Shown: piece by piece, positions 1 to 7,969 of the stretch
Position numbering within the stretch: the stretch's first letter is position 1
How the letters are laid out: each line of letters starts with the position of its first letter
Assembly: GCF_006538345.1 (NCBI RefSeq)
Contig: NZ_BJKL01000015.1
Coordinates: 1-52,132, forward strand
From: Alteromonas sp. KUL49
GTDB lineage: Bacteria; Pseudomonadota; Gammaproteobacteria; Enterobacterales; Alteromonadaceae
Direction: 5' to 3'
Length of the DNA stretch: 52,132 nucleotides
Notes under the pieces: model-generated
The model's database searches: none
Told to the model about the DNA's origin: nothing
The model's input: the letters and a program-made list of their open reading frames with translations, nothing else
Position numbers and translations under genes: made by a program

Positions 1-2019
1 GTAAGGGACAAATTCTGGATCTGATCGAACTACACCGCGATAGTTGTCACGACCTTGCGCTGCCATTTGGGTAATCACTTCACGCCATTCGTCTTTGGGT
101 GCCGGTGGTGGGAACAACATAGCTTCGATGATCGCACTGGCGTAAATACCTAGGCTACGTTTTGCCAGTTTAGGCATACCGAACTTATAGCGAATAGTTT
201 CGCCTTGCTCAGTCACACGGAAGCCGCCATCTAGTGAGCCTGGAGGTTGTGAGTAAATGGCTGCGTGTGCAGGTAAACCACCACGACCAATCGTACCACC
301 ACGACCGTGGAACAAAGTGAGCTCACAATCAAACTCTTTGGCTAGCGCTACGAGTGCTTCTTGTGACTGATACTGTGCCCAGCCCGCTGCAATTGCACCA
401 GCGTCTTTTGCTGAATCCGAGTAGCCGATCATTACGAACTGACGGCCTTTAATATAACCGCGATACCAATCTACAGATAGTAGCTTGCGCATAACATCTG
501 GCGAGTTGTTCAAATCATCGAGTGTCTCGAACAATGGTGCTACCGGCATTGGCCAATCGACACCACTCTCTTGCAATAGCAACTGAACTGCCATTACATC
601 AGAAGGTTCACTGGCCATCGAAATAATGTAAATACCAAAGCCGTGCTTGCTGTGCTTAGCAATAACTTTACAGGTATCTAGCACTTCTTTGACGTCGTCT
701 GAGGCATCCCATTGTGCAGGGAAAAGCGGACGCTTAGAAGCTAGCTCTCGGAGTAAGAAGGCTTGTTTGTCCGCTTCACTCCAAGATGCATAGTCACCTA
801 AACCAAGATAACGAGTAAGCTCGCTAAATACGTTCGCATGACGTTCAGAATCTTGTCTTACGTCTAGCTTAAGTAAGTGAACACCAAATACGTTTGCACG
901 GCGAATCGTGTCTAGTAGTAAGCCATTCGCTACAACACCAAGACCGATTTCGGTTAATGAGTCATAACAGAGCATAAGTGGCTCTAGTAACTCATCGTTA
1001 CTGGCAATCCAAGCGTCTGGGTTGCTTGGGCGACCTGCTATGTAGTCGTTGATACCGTCACGAGTGACGACAAATTTCTGCAACAACGGACGTAATATGG
1101 CGCGGTATGGCTCGATGGAGTCACCTACTTTTTCGCGCAGTGCATCGTTACACTGGTACATTGATAGCTCAACTTGAAGGCGATCAAGGTCTTTGGCGAA
1201 AAGCTTAGCAGCGCGTTTGCGCGCCAATAGTAATACTTGCTCTGTGACTTTTGAGGTAACAAATGGGTTACCATCGCGGTCTCCACCCATCCAAGAGCTA
1301 AATTGAACCGGCGAAGCTTCTAAAGGCAACGACACCTGATAGTCAGCATTGAGGCGAAGGTCTAATTCGCGCATGAAGTCCGGAACGGCTTCCCAAAGTG
1401 AGTTCTCAATAACGGAGAATCCCCAACGGGCTTCATCTACTGGCGTAGGACGAACCGAGCGAATCTCTTCAGTGTGCCAGGCTTGACTAATCAGATCTGC
1501 AATTCGTGTTTCAAGTTTCATTCTGTCTGCGTCAGACAGGGATTCTTGATGAATCTCTTGAAGACAACGAGCTAATTCTTTGTGTTTGTGAATTAAGGTA
1601 CGTCGAGTAACTTCCGTAGGGTGAGCAGTCAGAACCAAATCAATATTAAGCTTTCCAACAGCTTCTTGAACCTTGTCTACTGTCAGCTCTGCTTTGTCTA
1701 GGTGCTCAAACAGTGCATCAATTGACGCATCAACATTCATTGCACTGTTATACTCTTGTTCAGCGATGTTGCCCAAATTTAAAAATTGAGCGAAAGCGCG
1801 ACCTACAGTGAGTAGGTCACCGTCGGTCATTGTTTTGAAAGTTTCTTTCAATTCATCGCCGCAACTAGTATCCCCTTGATATGAGGCGCGTCCGCTTTTG
1901 CGGATGTTTTCGATGCGCTCCAACCATTCTGTGCCCAAATGGCTTTCAATGGTCTCACCAAGGACCTTTCCTAAATAGCGAACAGTATCTTTTAGTTCAG
2001 CATCATAGTGTGATTGCAT
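1..2019 (-). CDS. ppc: Phosphoenolpyruvate carboxylase, N-terminal 673 codons (runs off the window)
   Basis: Carboxylates phosphoenolpyruvate to oxaloacetate with bicarbonate, the main anaplerotic reaction feeding the TCA cycle; cytoplasmic. Reading the minus strand from ATG at 2019 gives an unbroken frame to the window edge. Family signatures occur in order: LTAHPTEVTRR (catalytic His region), MGGDRDGNPFVTS, IGYSDSAKD and the glycine-rich loop FHGRGGTIGRGG that closes over the substrate. The last visible residues, SDPEFVPY, correspond to about three quarters of the roughly 880-residue family, so the C-terminus, including the allosteric aspartate site, lies outside. A strong AGGAGG (complement of 2025-2030) precedes the start. 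The gene is divergent from fklB. Confidence 0.97.
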   Translation of the reverse strand, partial: MQSHYDAELKDTVRYLGKVLGETIESHLGTEWLERIENIRKSGRASYQGDTSCGDELKETFKTMTDGDLLTVGRAFAQFLNLGNIAEQEYNSAMNVDASIDALFEHLDKAELTVDKVQEAVGKLNIDLVLTAHPTEVTRRTLIHKHKELARCLQEIHQESLSDADRMKLETRIADLISQAWHTEEIRSVRPTPVDEARWGFSVIENSLWEAVPDFMRELDLRLNADYQVSLPLEASPVQFSSWMGGDRDGNPFVTSKVTEQVLLLARKRAAKLFAKDLDRLQVELSMYQCNDALREKVGDSIEPYRAILRPLLQKFVVTRDGINDYIAGRPSNPDAWIASNDELLEPLMLCYDSLTEIGLGVVANGLLLDTIRRANVFGVHLLKLDVRQDSERHANVFSELTRYLGLGDYASWSEADKQAFLLRELASKRPLFPAQWDASDDVKEVLDTCKVIAKHSKHGFGIYIISMASEPSDVMAVQLLLQESGVDWPMPVAPLFETLDDLNNSPDVMRKLLSVDWYRGYIKGRQFVMIGYSDSAKDAGAIAAGWAQYQSQEALVALAKEFDCELTLFHGRGGTIGRGGLPAHAAIYSQPPGSLDGGFRVTEQGETIRYKFGMPKLAKRSLGIYASAIIEAMLFPPPAPKDEWREVITQMAAQGRDNYRGVVRSDPEFVPY

Positions 2020-2190
2020 GCTATCCTCCTATTTTCACGGCCTTCACCTTACTGTTTCCAAACGCAGTTGTCTAACCACTTTCGGTTATAATTTACTACA
2101 TTTTGTTGGGTACTTGAGGATCAGAATATTGCTGAAGGCAAGATTTATCCTGATGTGCTACACTCCGTGCACCAAAAATATTGGTCGTTT

Positions 2191-2218
2191 TTTACATTTA
2201 CACGACTGTTTATAAAAT
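2191..2218 (+). promoter_or_regulatory. Candidate sigma-70 promoter for fklB
   Basis: TTTACA at 2191-2196 and TAAAAT at 2213-2218 are 16 bases apart and about 35 bases before the GTG start of fklB. It lies in the 233-base divergent region shared with ppc. Read by eye only; no second-strand promoter for ppc stands out. Confidence 0.4.
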
Positions 2219-2252
2219 GACCGATATGTGTAATTTAATTTCAGGAGTTATT

Positions 2253-2873
2253 GTGACAGATACATTTAATACTGTAGAAACCCAAGCGAGTTACGGCATT
2301 GGTTATCAAATGGGTCAGCAACTACAGTCGAATCCTTTCGATGGTTTAGCGCTAGACGCCGTTGTTGCCGGACTAAAAGATGCATTCAATGGAACTGCAC
2401 CTCAGGTAGACAACGATACATTACGTGACGCATTCGGAGAAATTCATCAACGTATGCAAGCAGCGAAAGAAGAACAGAGCAAAGCAGTTATTGAAGAGGG
2501 CGCTAAGTTCTTGGAAGAAAATGCTAAGCGTGAGGAAGTGACTGTGACTGAGTCTGGTCTTCAGTACGAAGTACTTGCCGAGGGTGACGGTGAAACACCA
2601 ACTGCACAAAGTACTGTGCGTACTCATTACCACGGTACATTGACAGACGGTACAGTATTCGACAGCTCATACGATCGCGGCGAGCCAGCTGAGTTCCCAG
2701 TAGGCGGCGTTATTCGCGGCTGGACTGAAGCACTTCAAATGATGAAAGTAGGTGCAAAATGGCGTTTGTACGTTCCACATGACCTTGCTTATGGTGAACA
2801 AGGTGCTGGTGCGGCAATCGGTCCATACTCAACACTAGTATTCGACGTAGAACTACTTGACGTAGTTGCTTAA
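2253..2873 (+). CDS. fklB: FKBP-type peptidyl-prolyl cis-trans isomerase (FKBP22/FklB type)
   Basis: Catalyses cis-trans isomerisation of peptide bonds before proline and helps protein folding. The 206-residue length matches E. coli FklB. The N-terminal part (about 1-95) is the helical dimerisation domain, opening VTDTFNTVETQASYGIGYQ. The C-terminal FKBP domain (about 100-206) shows VRTHYHGTLTDGTVFDSSY, GEPAEFPVGGVIRGW and LAYGEQGAGAAIGP. The open frame extends upstream to 2181, but GTG at 2253 is preferred: AGGAG at 2243-2247 sits 5 bases before it and the protein then aligns end to end with FklB. No signal peptide is seen, so it is probably cytoplasmic. A strong terminator follows. Confidence 0.93.
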   Translation: MTDTFNTVETQASYGIGYQMGQQLQSNPFDGLALDAVVAGLKDAFNGTAPQVDNDTLRDAFGEIHQRMQAAKEEQSKAVIEEGAKFLEENAKREEVTVTESGLQYEVLAEGDGETPTAQSTVRTHYHGTLTDGTVFDSSYDRGEPAEFPVGGVIRGWTEALQMMKVGAKWRLYVPHDLAYGEQGAGAAIGPYSTLVFDVELLDVVA

Positions 2874-2913
2874 GCATCATTCGCGTAATTAAAAATTACG
2901 TAAATCGTTGTTG

Positions 2914-2942
2914 ATGGGTGGTCTAGGCCACCCATTCTTTTT
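2914..2942 (+). terminator. Rho-independent terminator after fklB
   Basis: An 8-bp perfect stem ATGGGTGG (2914-2921) pairs with CCACCCAT (2928-2935), with a 6-base loop, and is followed by a T-rich tail. Confidence 0.85.
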
Positions 2943-3016
2943 CCCTTTTCAGCGTCAATCTCCTTTAATTAACACCTCTGACCATGCATTTTGTGTTGCC
3001 TCTTTGCGCTAAATGA

Positions 3017-3045
3017 TTGGCAATTAGACGAAAACTGATTACTCT
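3017..3045 (+). promoter_or_regulatory. Weak candidate promoter for the TRAP operon
   Basis: TTGGCA at 3017-3022 and TACTCT at 3040-3045 are 17 bases apart, about 100 bases before the first TRAP gene. The -10 box is poor. Nothing else in 2943-3143 looks like a promoter. Confidence 0.25.
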
Positions 3046-3143
3046 ACGGACACGTGTAAAACTCGTGTTAAAAACAGGGACGGTCTTCACACTCTCGATA
3101 TTCTGCCCCCTGCACAACGACTCAATGATAGAGAACAAGTAAC

Positions 3144-3683
3144 ATGTCTGATGCTCATAGCGCATCTTCATCACAATATTCCGCACCGCTCAGCCTATTA
3201 GATAAAATTAATAAAGCGCTGTTTAACGTCGTATGTATAGCAACGGTTTTGATGGTACTGGTTACCTTTGCCATTGTTGTTCTGCGCTATGGCTTTAGTA
3301 TGGGGTGGATTGCCCTGCAAGAATCAGTCATGTATCTGCATGCCATCGCGTTTATGTTGGGAATGGCATATACGTTGCGCACTGAAGGACATGTGAGAGT
3401 TGATGTGCTTTACCGCGCATGGTCAGAAAAGCGCCAATTACTTGTTAACCTGTTTGGTACGATGTTTTTGCTTTTGCCCTTTGCACTTGTGGTCCTAGTG
3501 TATAGTTTGCCCTACGTGTCTGAATCCTGGCGACTCCTGGAAGCATCAAAGGAAGCGGGTGGGCTGCCGCTGGTCTATATACTTAAAACACTCATTCCCC
3601 TGATGGCAGTTCAACTTATACTGCAGGCGTTTTCAGACGTAATGAGATTATTTAAGGCATACAAAAAGCTGGGAGGGCAATAA
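3144..3683 (+). CDS. TRAP transporter small permease (DctQ type)
   Basis: Small membrane subunit of a tripartite ATP-independent periplasmic transporter, which drives uptake of an organic acid with a sodium gradient. The 179-residue protein has an N-terminal cytoplasmic tail and about four hydrophobic segments (roughly 30-50, 65-85, 95-120, 145-165), the usual DctQ pattern. The stretch LHAIAFMLGMAYTLRTEGHV and the following RVDVLY are typical of the family. It is followed after one base by the large permease and then by the binding protein, so the three form one operon. The start codon has only a weak purine-rich ribosome site. Confidence 0.9.
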   Translation: MSDAHSASSSQYSAPLSLLDKINKALFNVVCIATVLMVLVTFAIVVLRYGFSMGWIALQESVMYLHAIAFMLGMAYTLRTEGHVRVDVLYRAWSEKRQLLVNLFGTMFLLLPFALVVLVYSLPYVSESWRLLEASKEAGGLPLVYILKTLIPLMAVQLILQAFSDVMRLFKAYKKLGGQ

Positions 3684-3684
3684 C

Positions 3685-5058
3685 ATGGAATGGATGGCTA
3701 TTGCTCTATTTGTATGTATTTGTGCCGTATTGTTGTTAGGCTACCCAGTTGCAATTTCACTTGCTGGTACCTCGTTAATTTTCGCTGGTATCGGCTACTT
3801 AAGCGGTGGGTTTGACGCTACTTACCTCACAGCGTTACCCAGTCGTTTGTACGGTATTCTCACCAATCAAACCTTAATTGCCGTGCCGCTCTTTGTCTTT
3901 ATGGGAGTCGTACTAGAAAAATCGAAGGTCGCGGAAAACTTGCTTCTCGCTATGTCGGCACTTATGTCTAAGTATCAGTCTGGCATGGCAGCGTCTGTGG
4001 TCATTGTGGGCATGTTGTTAGCCGCAAGCACGGGCATTGTGGGTGCTACGGTGGTTACCATGGGCTTGCTGTCTTTACCTGCCATGTTGAAGCGAGGCTA
4101 TTCCGCATCGCTGGCAACCGGCACAATTTGTGCCACGGGTACTCTTGGTCAGATTATTCCGCCGTCGATTGCTTTAGTGCTGCTTGGTGACGTTCTTTCT
4201 AGTGCTTATCAAAAAGCACAGCTCTCTATGGGTATTTTCTCACCAGAGTCTGTATCTGTGGGAGATTTATTTGTAGGAGCTATGGTGCCTGGGCTTCTCC
4301 TCGTAGCTGCGTATCTTATTTATGTGATTTTTGTCGCCAGAAATAAAACGCAAGTAGATGAAACTAGCGAGAACAACGACAATGTTCTTGCTTTTGATGG
4401 CACGTTACTTGGTGCATTACTTCCGCCGCTTAGTCTAATATTCATCGTACTCGGTTCCATTCTCACTGGATATGCGACACCCACTGAAGCTGCGGGTGTT
4501 GGTGCAACTGGCGCACTTATTCTGGCGCTCGGTAAAGGGCAGCTGTCGTTTGGTCGCCTCAAAGAGGTAAGCCAAGAGACCACACGCATTACCTGTATGG
4601 TGTTTTTCATTCTCATCGGCGCATCGATATTTTCACTGGTGTTTCGAGGGTTTGGTGGCGAACATCTAGTACAAAACTTTTTAACTAACCTTCCGGGTGG
4701 TGTGGTCACCGCTATGATTTTGGTGATGACGCTGGTCTTCGTTTTAGGGTTCATCCTCGATTTTATTGAAATTACCTTCGTTGTTGTGCCAATTGTGGCG
4801 CCAATTTTACTCGCTATGGGAGTAGACCCCGTATGGCTGGGGATTATGTTGGCAGTGAATCTTCAAACCTCATTTCTAACGCCACCTTTTGGGTTCGCAC
4901 TGTTCTATTTGCGCGGTGTGGCCCCAGCGCACGTGAAGACTTCAGACATCTATCGAGGCGTAGTGCCGTTTATCGCTATCCAGTTGATGCTACTGCTAGC
5001 ATTAGCAATTTGGCCATCTCTGGCAACCTGGCTTCCAGATTTGGTATACAACTCTTAA
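3685..5058 (+). CDS. TRAP transporter large permease (DctM type)
   Basis: Large membrane subunit that forms the sodium-coupled translocation path of the TRAP system. The 457 residues are almost entirely hydrophobic, with about twelve predicted membrane segments. The family loop ALPSRLYGILTNQTLIAVPL, the GATVVTMGLLSLPAMLKRGY segment and the second-half repeat with ATPTEAAGVGATGAL are visible. It starts one base after the DctQ stop and ends 15 bases before the binding-protein gene. By family knowledge, substrate is set mainly by the binding protein. Confidence 0.94.
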   Translation: MEWMAIALFVCICAVLLLGYPVAISLAGTSLIFAGIGYLSGGFDATYLTALPSRLYGILTNQTLIAVPLFVFMGVVLEKSKVAENLLLAMSALMSKYQSGMAASVVIVGMLLAASTGIVGATVVTMGLLSLPAMLKRGYSASLATGTICATGTLGQIIPPSIALVLLGDVLSSAYQKAQLSMGIFSPESVSVGDLFVGAMVPGLLLVAAYLIYVIFVARNKTQVDETSENNDNVLAFDGTLLGALLPPLSLIFIVLGSILTGYATPTEAAGVGATGALILALGKGQLSFGRLKEVSQETTRITCMVFFILIGASIFSLVFRGFGGEHLVQNFLTNLPGGVVTAMILVMTLVFVLGFILDFIEITFVVVPIVAPILLAMGVDPVWLGIMLAVNLQTSFLTPPFGFALFYLRGVAPAHVKTSDIYRGVVPFIAIQLMLLLALAIWPSLATWLPDLVYNS

Positions 5059-5073
5059 AAAGGTATCGAGCTA

Positions 5074-6198
5074 ATGATCAAACAATCTATTACCCGAATC
5101 ACGAGTATTGCCGCAGTGGCAATAAGTGCGTTGATTGCCGGTTGCTCTCAGCCTCCTGCTCAGCAGCAGGGTAGTGCACCAGTGGCAGAACAGCAGACCT
5201 ATGAATGGAAAATGGTAACCGCGTGGCCGAAGAATTTTCCGGGGTTAGGTCGAGGCCCTGAAACCTTTGCCGAGTATGTTGAAGAAATGTCAGGAGGGCG
5301 CCTTAAGGTCACCGTTTATGGTGCAGGAGAGTTAGTCCCTGGTTTTGAAGTATTCGACGCCGTTTCTCAAGGTACTGCGCAAATGGGACACGCTGGCGCA
5401 TATTATTGGAAAGGAAAGATGCCTGCGGCACCTATATTTTCTGCTATCCCCTTTGGTATGAACGTCACAGAAATGAATTCATGGCTACATTACGGTGGTG
5501 GTATGGAGCTATGGCAAGAATTGTATGCGCCTTTTGGTGTCATCCCTTTTGCAGGTGGTAATACAGGTGTGCAAATGGCGGGATGGTTTAAAGAAGAAAT
5601 TACCAGCTTGGATGACTTTGCCGGCCTTAATATGCGTATTCCCGGCCTCGGCGGCGAAGTGTTCAAGGAAGTGGGCGGTGTTCCTGTTACCCTTACCGGC
5701 GGTCAAATATTTGTGTCGTTACAAACTGGAGCCATTGATGCCACAGAGTGGGTAGGTCCATACAATGATCTAGCATTTGGTCTTTATCGCGCGGCAGATT
5801 ATTACTATCACTCAGGATGGCACGAGCCAGGCACAATGTTGGAATTTATCGTCAATGAGGCAGCTTACAAGGAGCTACCTAGCGATTTACAAGCGATTGT
5901 TCGCGTTGCTACACGGGCTGTTAATCAAGATATGCTTGACGAATATACGGCAAGAAATAACAACGCACTTCAAACGTTAATCAATGAGCATGGGGTGCAG
6001 GTAAAAGCACTACCAGAAGACGTTATGGAGGCACTGAAAGCTGCCACTGTGACCGTCATGGAGCGACAATCTGCTGAAGACGAAACTTTTGCTCGAATCT
6101 ACCAAGCTTATCAAGCTTTTTTCAAAGATGTATCTGCGTATCACGAGCTTTCAGAACATACCTATTACGAAAATCGTGAGAGCGATGGCGATGAATAG
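5074..6198 (+). CDS. TRAP transporter solute-binding lipoprotein (DctP, TakP-like)
   Basis: Captures the substrate outside the inner membrane and delivers it to the DctQM permease. The 374-residue protein begins with a lipoprotein signal whose lipobox LIAGC puts the modified Cys at residue 24, followed by Ser, which favours outer-membrane sorting. The mature protein carries AWPKNFPGLGRGPE, YYWKGKMPA, RIPGLGGEVFKEVGG and EWVGPYNDL. These resemble the branch that includes the 2-oxo-acid binder TakP and lactate binders rather than the C4-dicarboxylate DctP. The exact substrate is inferred, not shown. A lipid-anchored binding protein is uncommon for TRAP systems of Gram-negative bacteria. Confidence 0.9.
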   Translation: MIKQSITRITSIAAVAISALIAGCSQPPAQQQGSAPVAEQQTYEWKMVTAWPKNFPGLGRGPETFAEYVEEMSGGRLKVTVYGAGELVPGFEVFDAVSQGTAQMGHAGAYYWKGKMPAAPIFSAIPFGMNVTEMNSWLHYGGGMELWQELYAPFGVIPFAGGNTGVQMAGWFKEEITSLDDFAGLNMRIPGLGGEVFKEVGGVPVTLTGGQIFVSLQTGAIDATEWVGPYNDLAFGLYRAADYYYHSGWHEPGTMLEFIVNEAAYKELPSDLQAIVRVATRAVNQDMLDEYTARNNNALQTLINEHGVQVKALPEDVMEALKAATVTVMERQSAEDETFARIYQAYQAFFKDVSAYHELSEHTYYENRESDGDE

Positions 6199-6221
6199 CG
6201 ATTAAATAAAGCGTGCCGGTT

Positions 6222-6240
6222 TTGTTGGTTTTGCCAACAA
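6222..6240. repeat. Perfect 7-bp hairpin between TRAP operon and fabV
   Basis: TTGTTGG (6222-6228) and CCAACAA (6234-6240) flank a 5-base loop, 24 bases after the TRAP operon stop. There is no T tract, so it is not a standard intrinsic terminator. It may stabilise the mRNA 3' end. Confidence 0.45.
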
Positions 6241-6312
6241 GGTATCTGCTCCGAGTTGTTATAACCCTTGGCACCATTACAATAGCCGCACGCAATAAAA
6301 AGGAAATAAAAT

Positions 6313-7491
6313 ATGGTTATTAAGCCTAAAGTCAGAGGCTTTATCTGTACCAACGCTCACCCAGCGGGTTGTGCAGCATCAGTAGAAGAACAAATTGCCT
6401 ACATTAAATCACAATCTGGGTTTGAAGACGGTCCAAAAAATGTTTTGGTGATCGGGAGTTCTACAGGCTACGGCTTGGCCTCAAGAATTACTTCTGCGTT
6501 TGGATATGGCGCTAAAACACTGGGTGTTTGCTTCGAAAAAGCCCCCACCGAGCGTAAAACAGGTACTGCTGGTTGGTACAATACGTCTGCATTTCACCAA
6601 CAAGCCAAAGATGCAGGCCTGTATGCTGAAACACTAAACGGTGATGCCTTCTCTGATGAGCTTAAAACGCAAACCATCGAAAAAATCAAAGCAGATTTAG
6701 GTTCAGTAGACTTAGTGGTCTACAGCTTAGCTTCTCCCCGCCGTACTGATCCAGTAACAGGAGAAACGTACAAGTCGACACTGAAGCCAGTAGGAGATAC
6801 CTACACCACAAAGACTTACGACACCGACAAAGACAAAGTTCACGAAGTCACGTTAGAGCCGGCTAACGACCAAGAGATTGCTGACACCATAAAAGTGATG
6901 GGCGGCGAAGATTGGGAGCGTTGGATGGATGCATTGGCGTCGGCTGGTGTATTGTCTGAAGGTTGTAAAACCACTGCGTACACTTATATAGGTAAAGCCC
7001 TTACATGGCCTATTTATGGTCAAGCGACTATTGGTAAAGCAAAAGAAGACTTGGATCGAGCAGCTGCGACAATCATTGCCAAACACAGTAGCTTGAAAGT
7101 CGAAGCAAACGTAAGTTCACTCAAAGCCTTGGTAACTCAAGCGAGCTCAGCTATTCCGGTTATGCCCCTGTATATCTCATTGATTTATAAGGTGATGAAG
7201 GAAGAGGGTACACACGAAGGCTGTATCGAACAAATCTTCGGTTTGTTTACAGAATGTTTGTATGGTGACTCGCCAACCTTAGACGATAACAACCGTTATC
7301 GTATGGACGGCAAAGAAACCAACGATGCTACCCAAGCAAAAATCGAAGCATTATGGAATCAAGTGACCCAAGAAAACTTCCATGAGCTCAGTGATTATGC
7401 AGGCTATCACCATGAATTCCTGAAGTTATTTGGTTTCGACATTGCATCTGTAGACTACGAACAAGACGTAGAAACGCTTGCAAGTTGGTAA
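6313..7491 (+). CDS. fabV: Enoyl-[acyl-carrier-protein] reductase / trans-2-enoyl-CoA reductase FabV
   Basis: NADH-dependent reductase of the last step of each fatty-acid elongation cycle; FabV enzymes replace FabI and resist triclosan. The 392 residues match the family length (about 400). The start MVIKPKVRGFICTNAHP is diagnostic. The cofactor loop VLVIGSSTGYGLASRI lies near residue 47 and YSLASPRRTDPVTGE near 138. The catalytic Tyr-X8-Lys is seen in IYGQATIGKAK. A purine-rich AAGGAAA precedes the ATG. It has its own terminator and stands alone between the TRAP and nqr operons. Confidence 0.96.
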   Translation: MVIKPKVRGFICTNAHPAGCAASVEEQIAYIKSQSGFEDGPKNVLVIGSSTGYGLASRITSAFGYGAKTLGVCFEKAPTERKTGTAGWYNTSAFHQQAKDAGLYAETLNGDAFSDELKTQTIEKIKADLGSVDLVVYSLASPRRTDPVTGETYKSTLKPVGDTYTTKTYDTDKDKVHEVTLEPANDQEIADTIKVMGGEDWERWMDALASAGVLSEGCKTTAYTYIGKALTWPIYGQATIGKAKEDLDRAAATIIAKHSSLKVEANVSSLKALVTQASSAIPVMPLYISLIYKVMKEEGTHEGCIEQIFGLFTECLYGDSPTLDDNNRYRMDGKETNDATQAKIEALWNQVTQENFHELSDYAGYHHEFLKLFGFDIASVDYEQDVETLASW

Positions 7492-7503
7492 CTAAAAAAC
7501 GTG

Positions 7504-7532
7504 AAAAAGCCGTCCATTGCGACGGCTTTTTT
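7504..7532 (+). terminator. Rho-independent terminator after fabV
   Basis: AAAAAGCCGTC (7504-7514) pairs with GACGGCTTTTT (7521-7531) around a 6-base loop; a T tract follows. The A-rich left arm could let it work in both directions. Confidence 0.92.
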
Positions 7533-7969
7533 GTGGCTTAACTAATTTTAAGACTTCCACAAGACCGTGTAATTACGGAAACTTTACAGATATTTTTGGA
7601 AAATTTCCGCTTTATCCTTGATTTGCATAGCACAACTGACGTTGTTAATGCTAAAATCCCGAAATTAAGTGGGGGTCTAATTTTCCACTTAAGCGCTACA
7701 GTGCAGACAGCTTTCACAGGCAACAAAAATAATAAGTGAGTAGTTTTCTGTAACTGGTCAAGTTAAGGCGTACAGCTAATATAGCGGTATACATCGGGAG
7801 CGTTCTAGATGCTGGATTAATAAATCAGGCATACCAGTACTCTTAAGTTCGTTTCCTACTATCATAATGAAGATGTTTATATCTGTAGTAAATGCGTTTT
7901 CGCATGCTGACAGGCAGCTTGTCTGCGGTCATGCAAAAGGGTATTTCTATTAAAGTAGTGCGATTACAT
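7533..7969 (+). promoter_or_regulatory. 437-base non-coding leader region of the nqr operon
   Basis: No supportable gene is seen here. Candidate promoter boxes are TGGTCA (7755-7760) and TAATAT (7777-7782), 16 bases apart, which would give a leader of about 180 bases. The leader contains a 5-bp tetra-T hairpin, ATGCG (7892-7896) with CGCAT (7901-7905), followed by GACA/TGTC and GCAG/CTGC pairings. An in-frame ATG at 7892 would add 26 residues to NqrA, but homology argues against it. No strong ribosome site precedes the preferred start at 7970, so the leader structure could matter for translation. Confidence 0.45.

Noticed and set aside
4320..4754. 144-residue frame opposite the TRAP large permease
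   Set aside because: Antisense to a clearly conserved membrane protein gene; its composition mirrors the opposite strand and shows no domain.
4833..5174. 113-residue plus-strand frame bridging the TRAP permease and binding protein genes
   Set aside because: Out of frame with both real genes and without a ribosome site; it would replace the lipoprotein signal of the binding protein.
6222..6240. Hairpin after the TRAP operon as an intrinsic terminator
   Set aside because: The stem is perfect, but no T tract follows; kept only as a hairpin.
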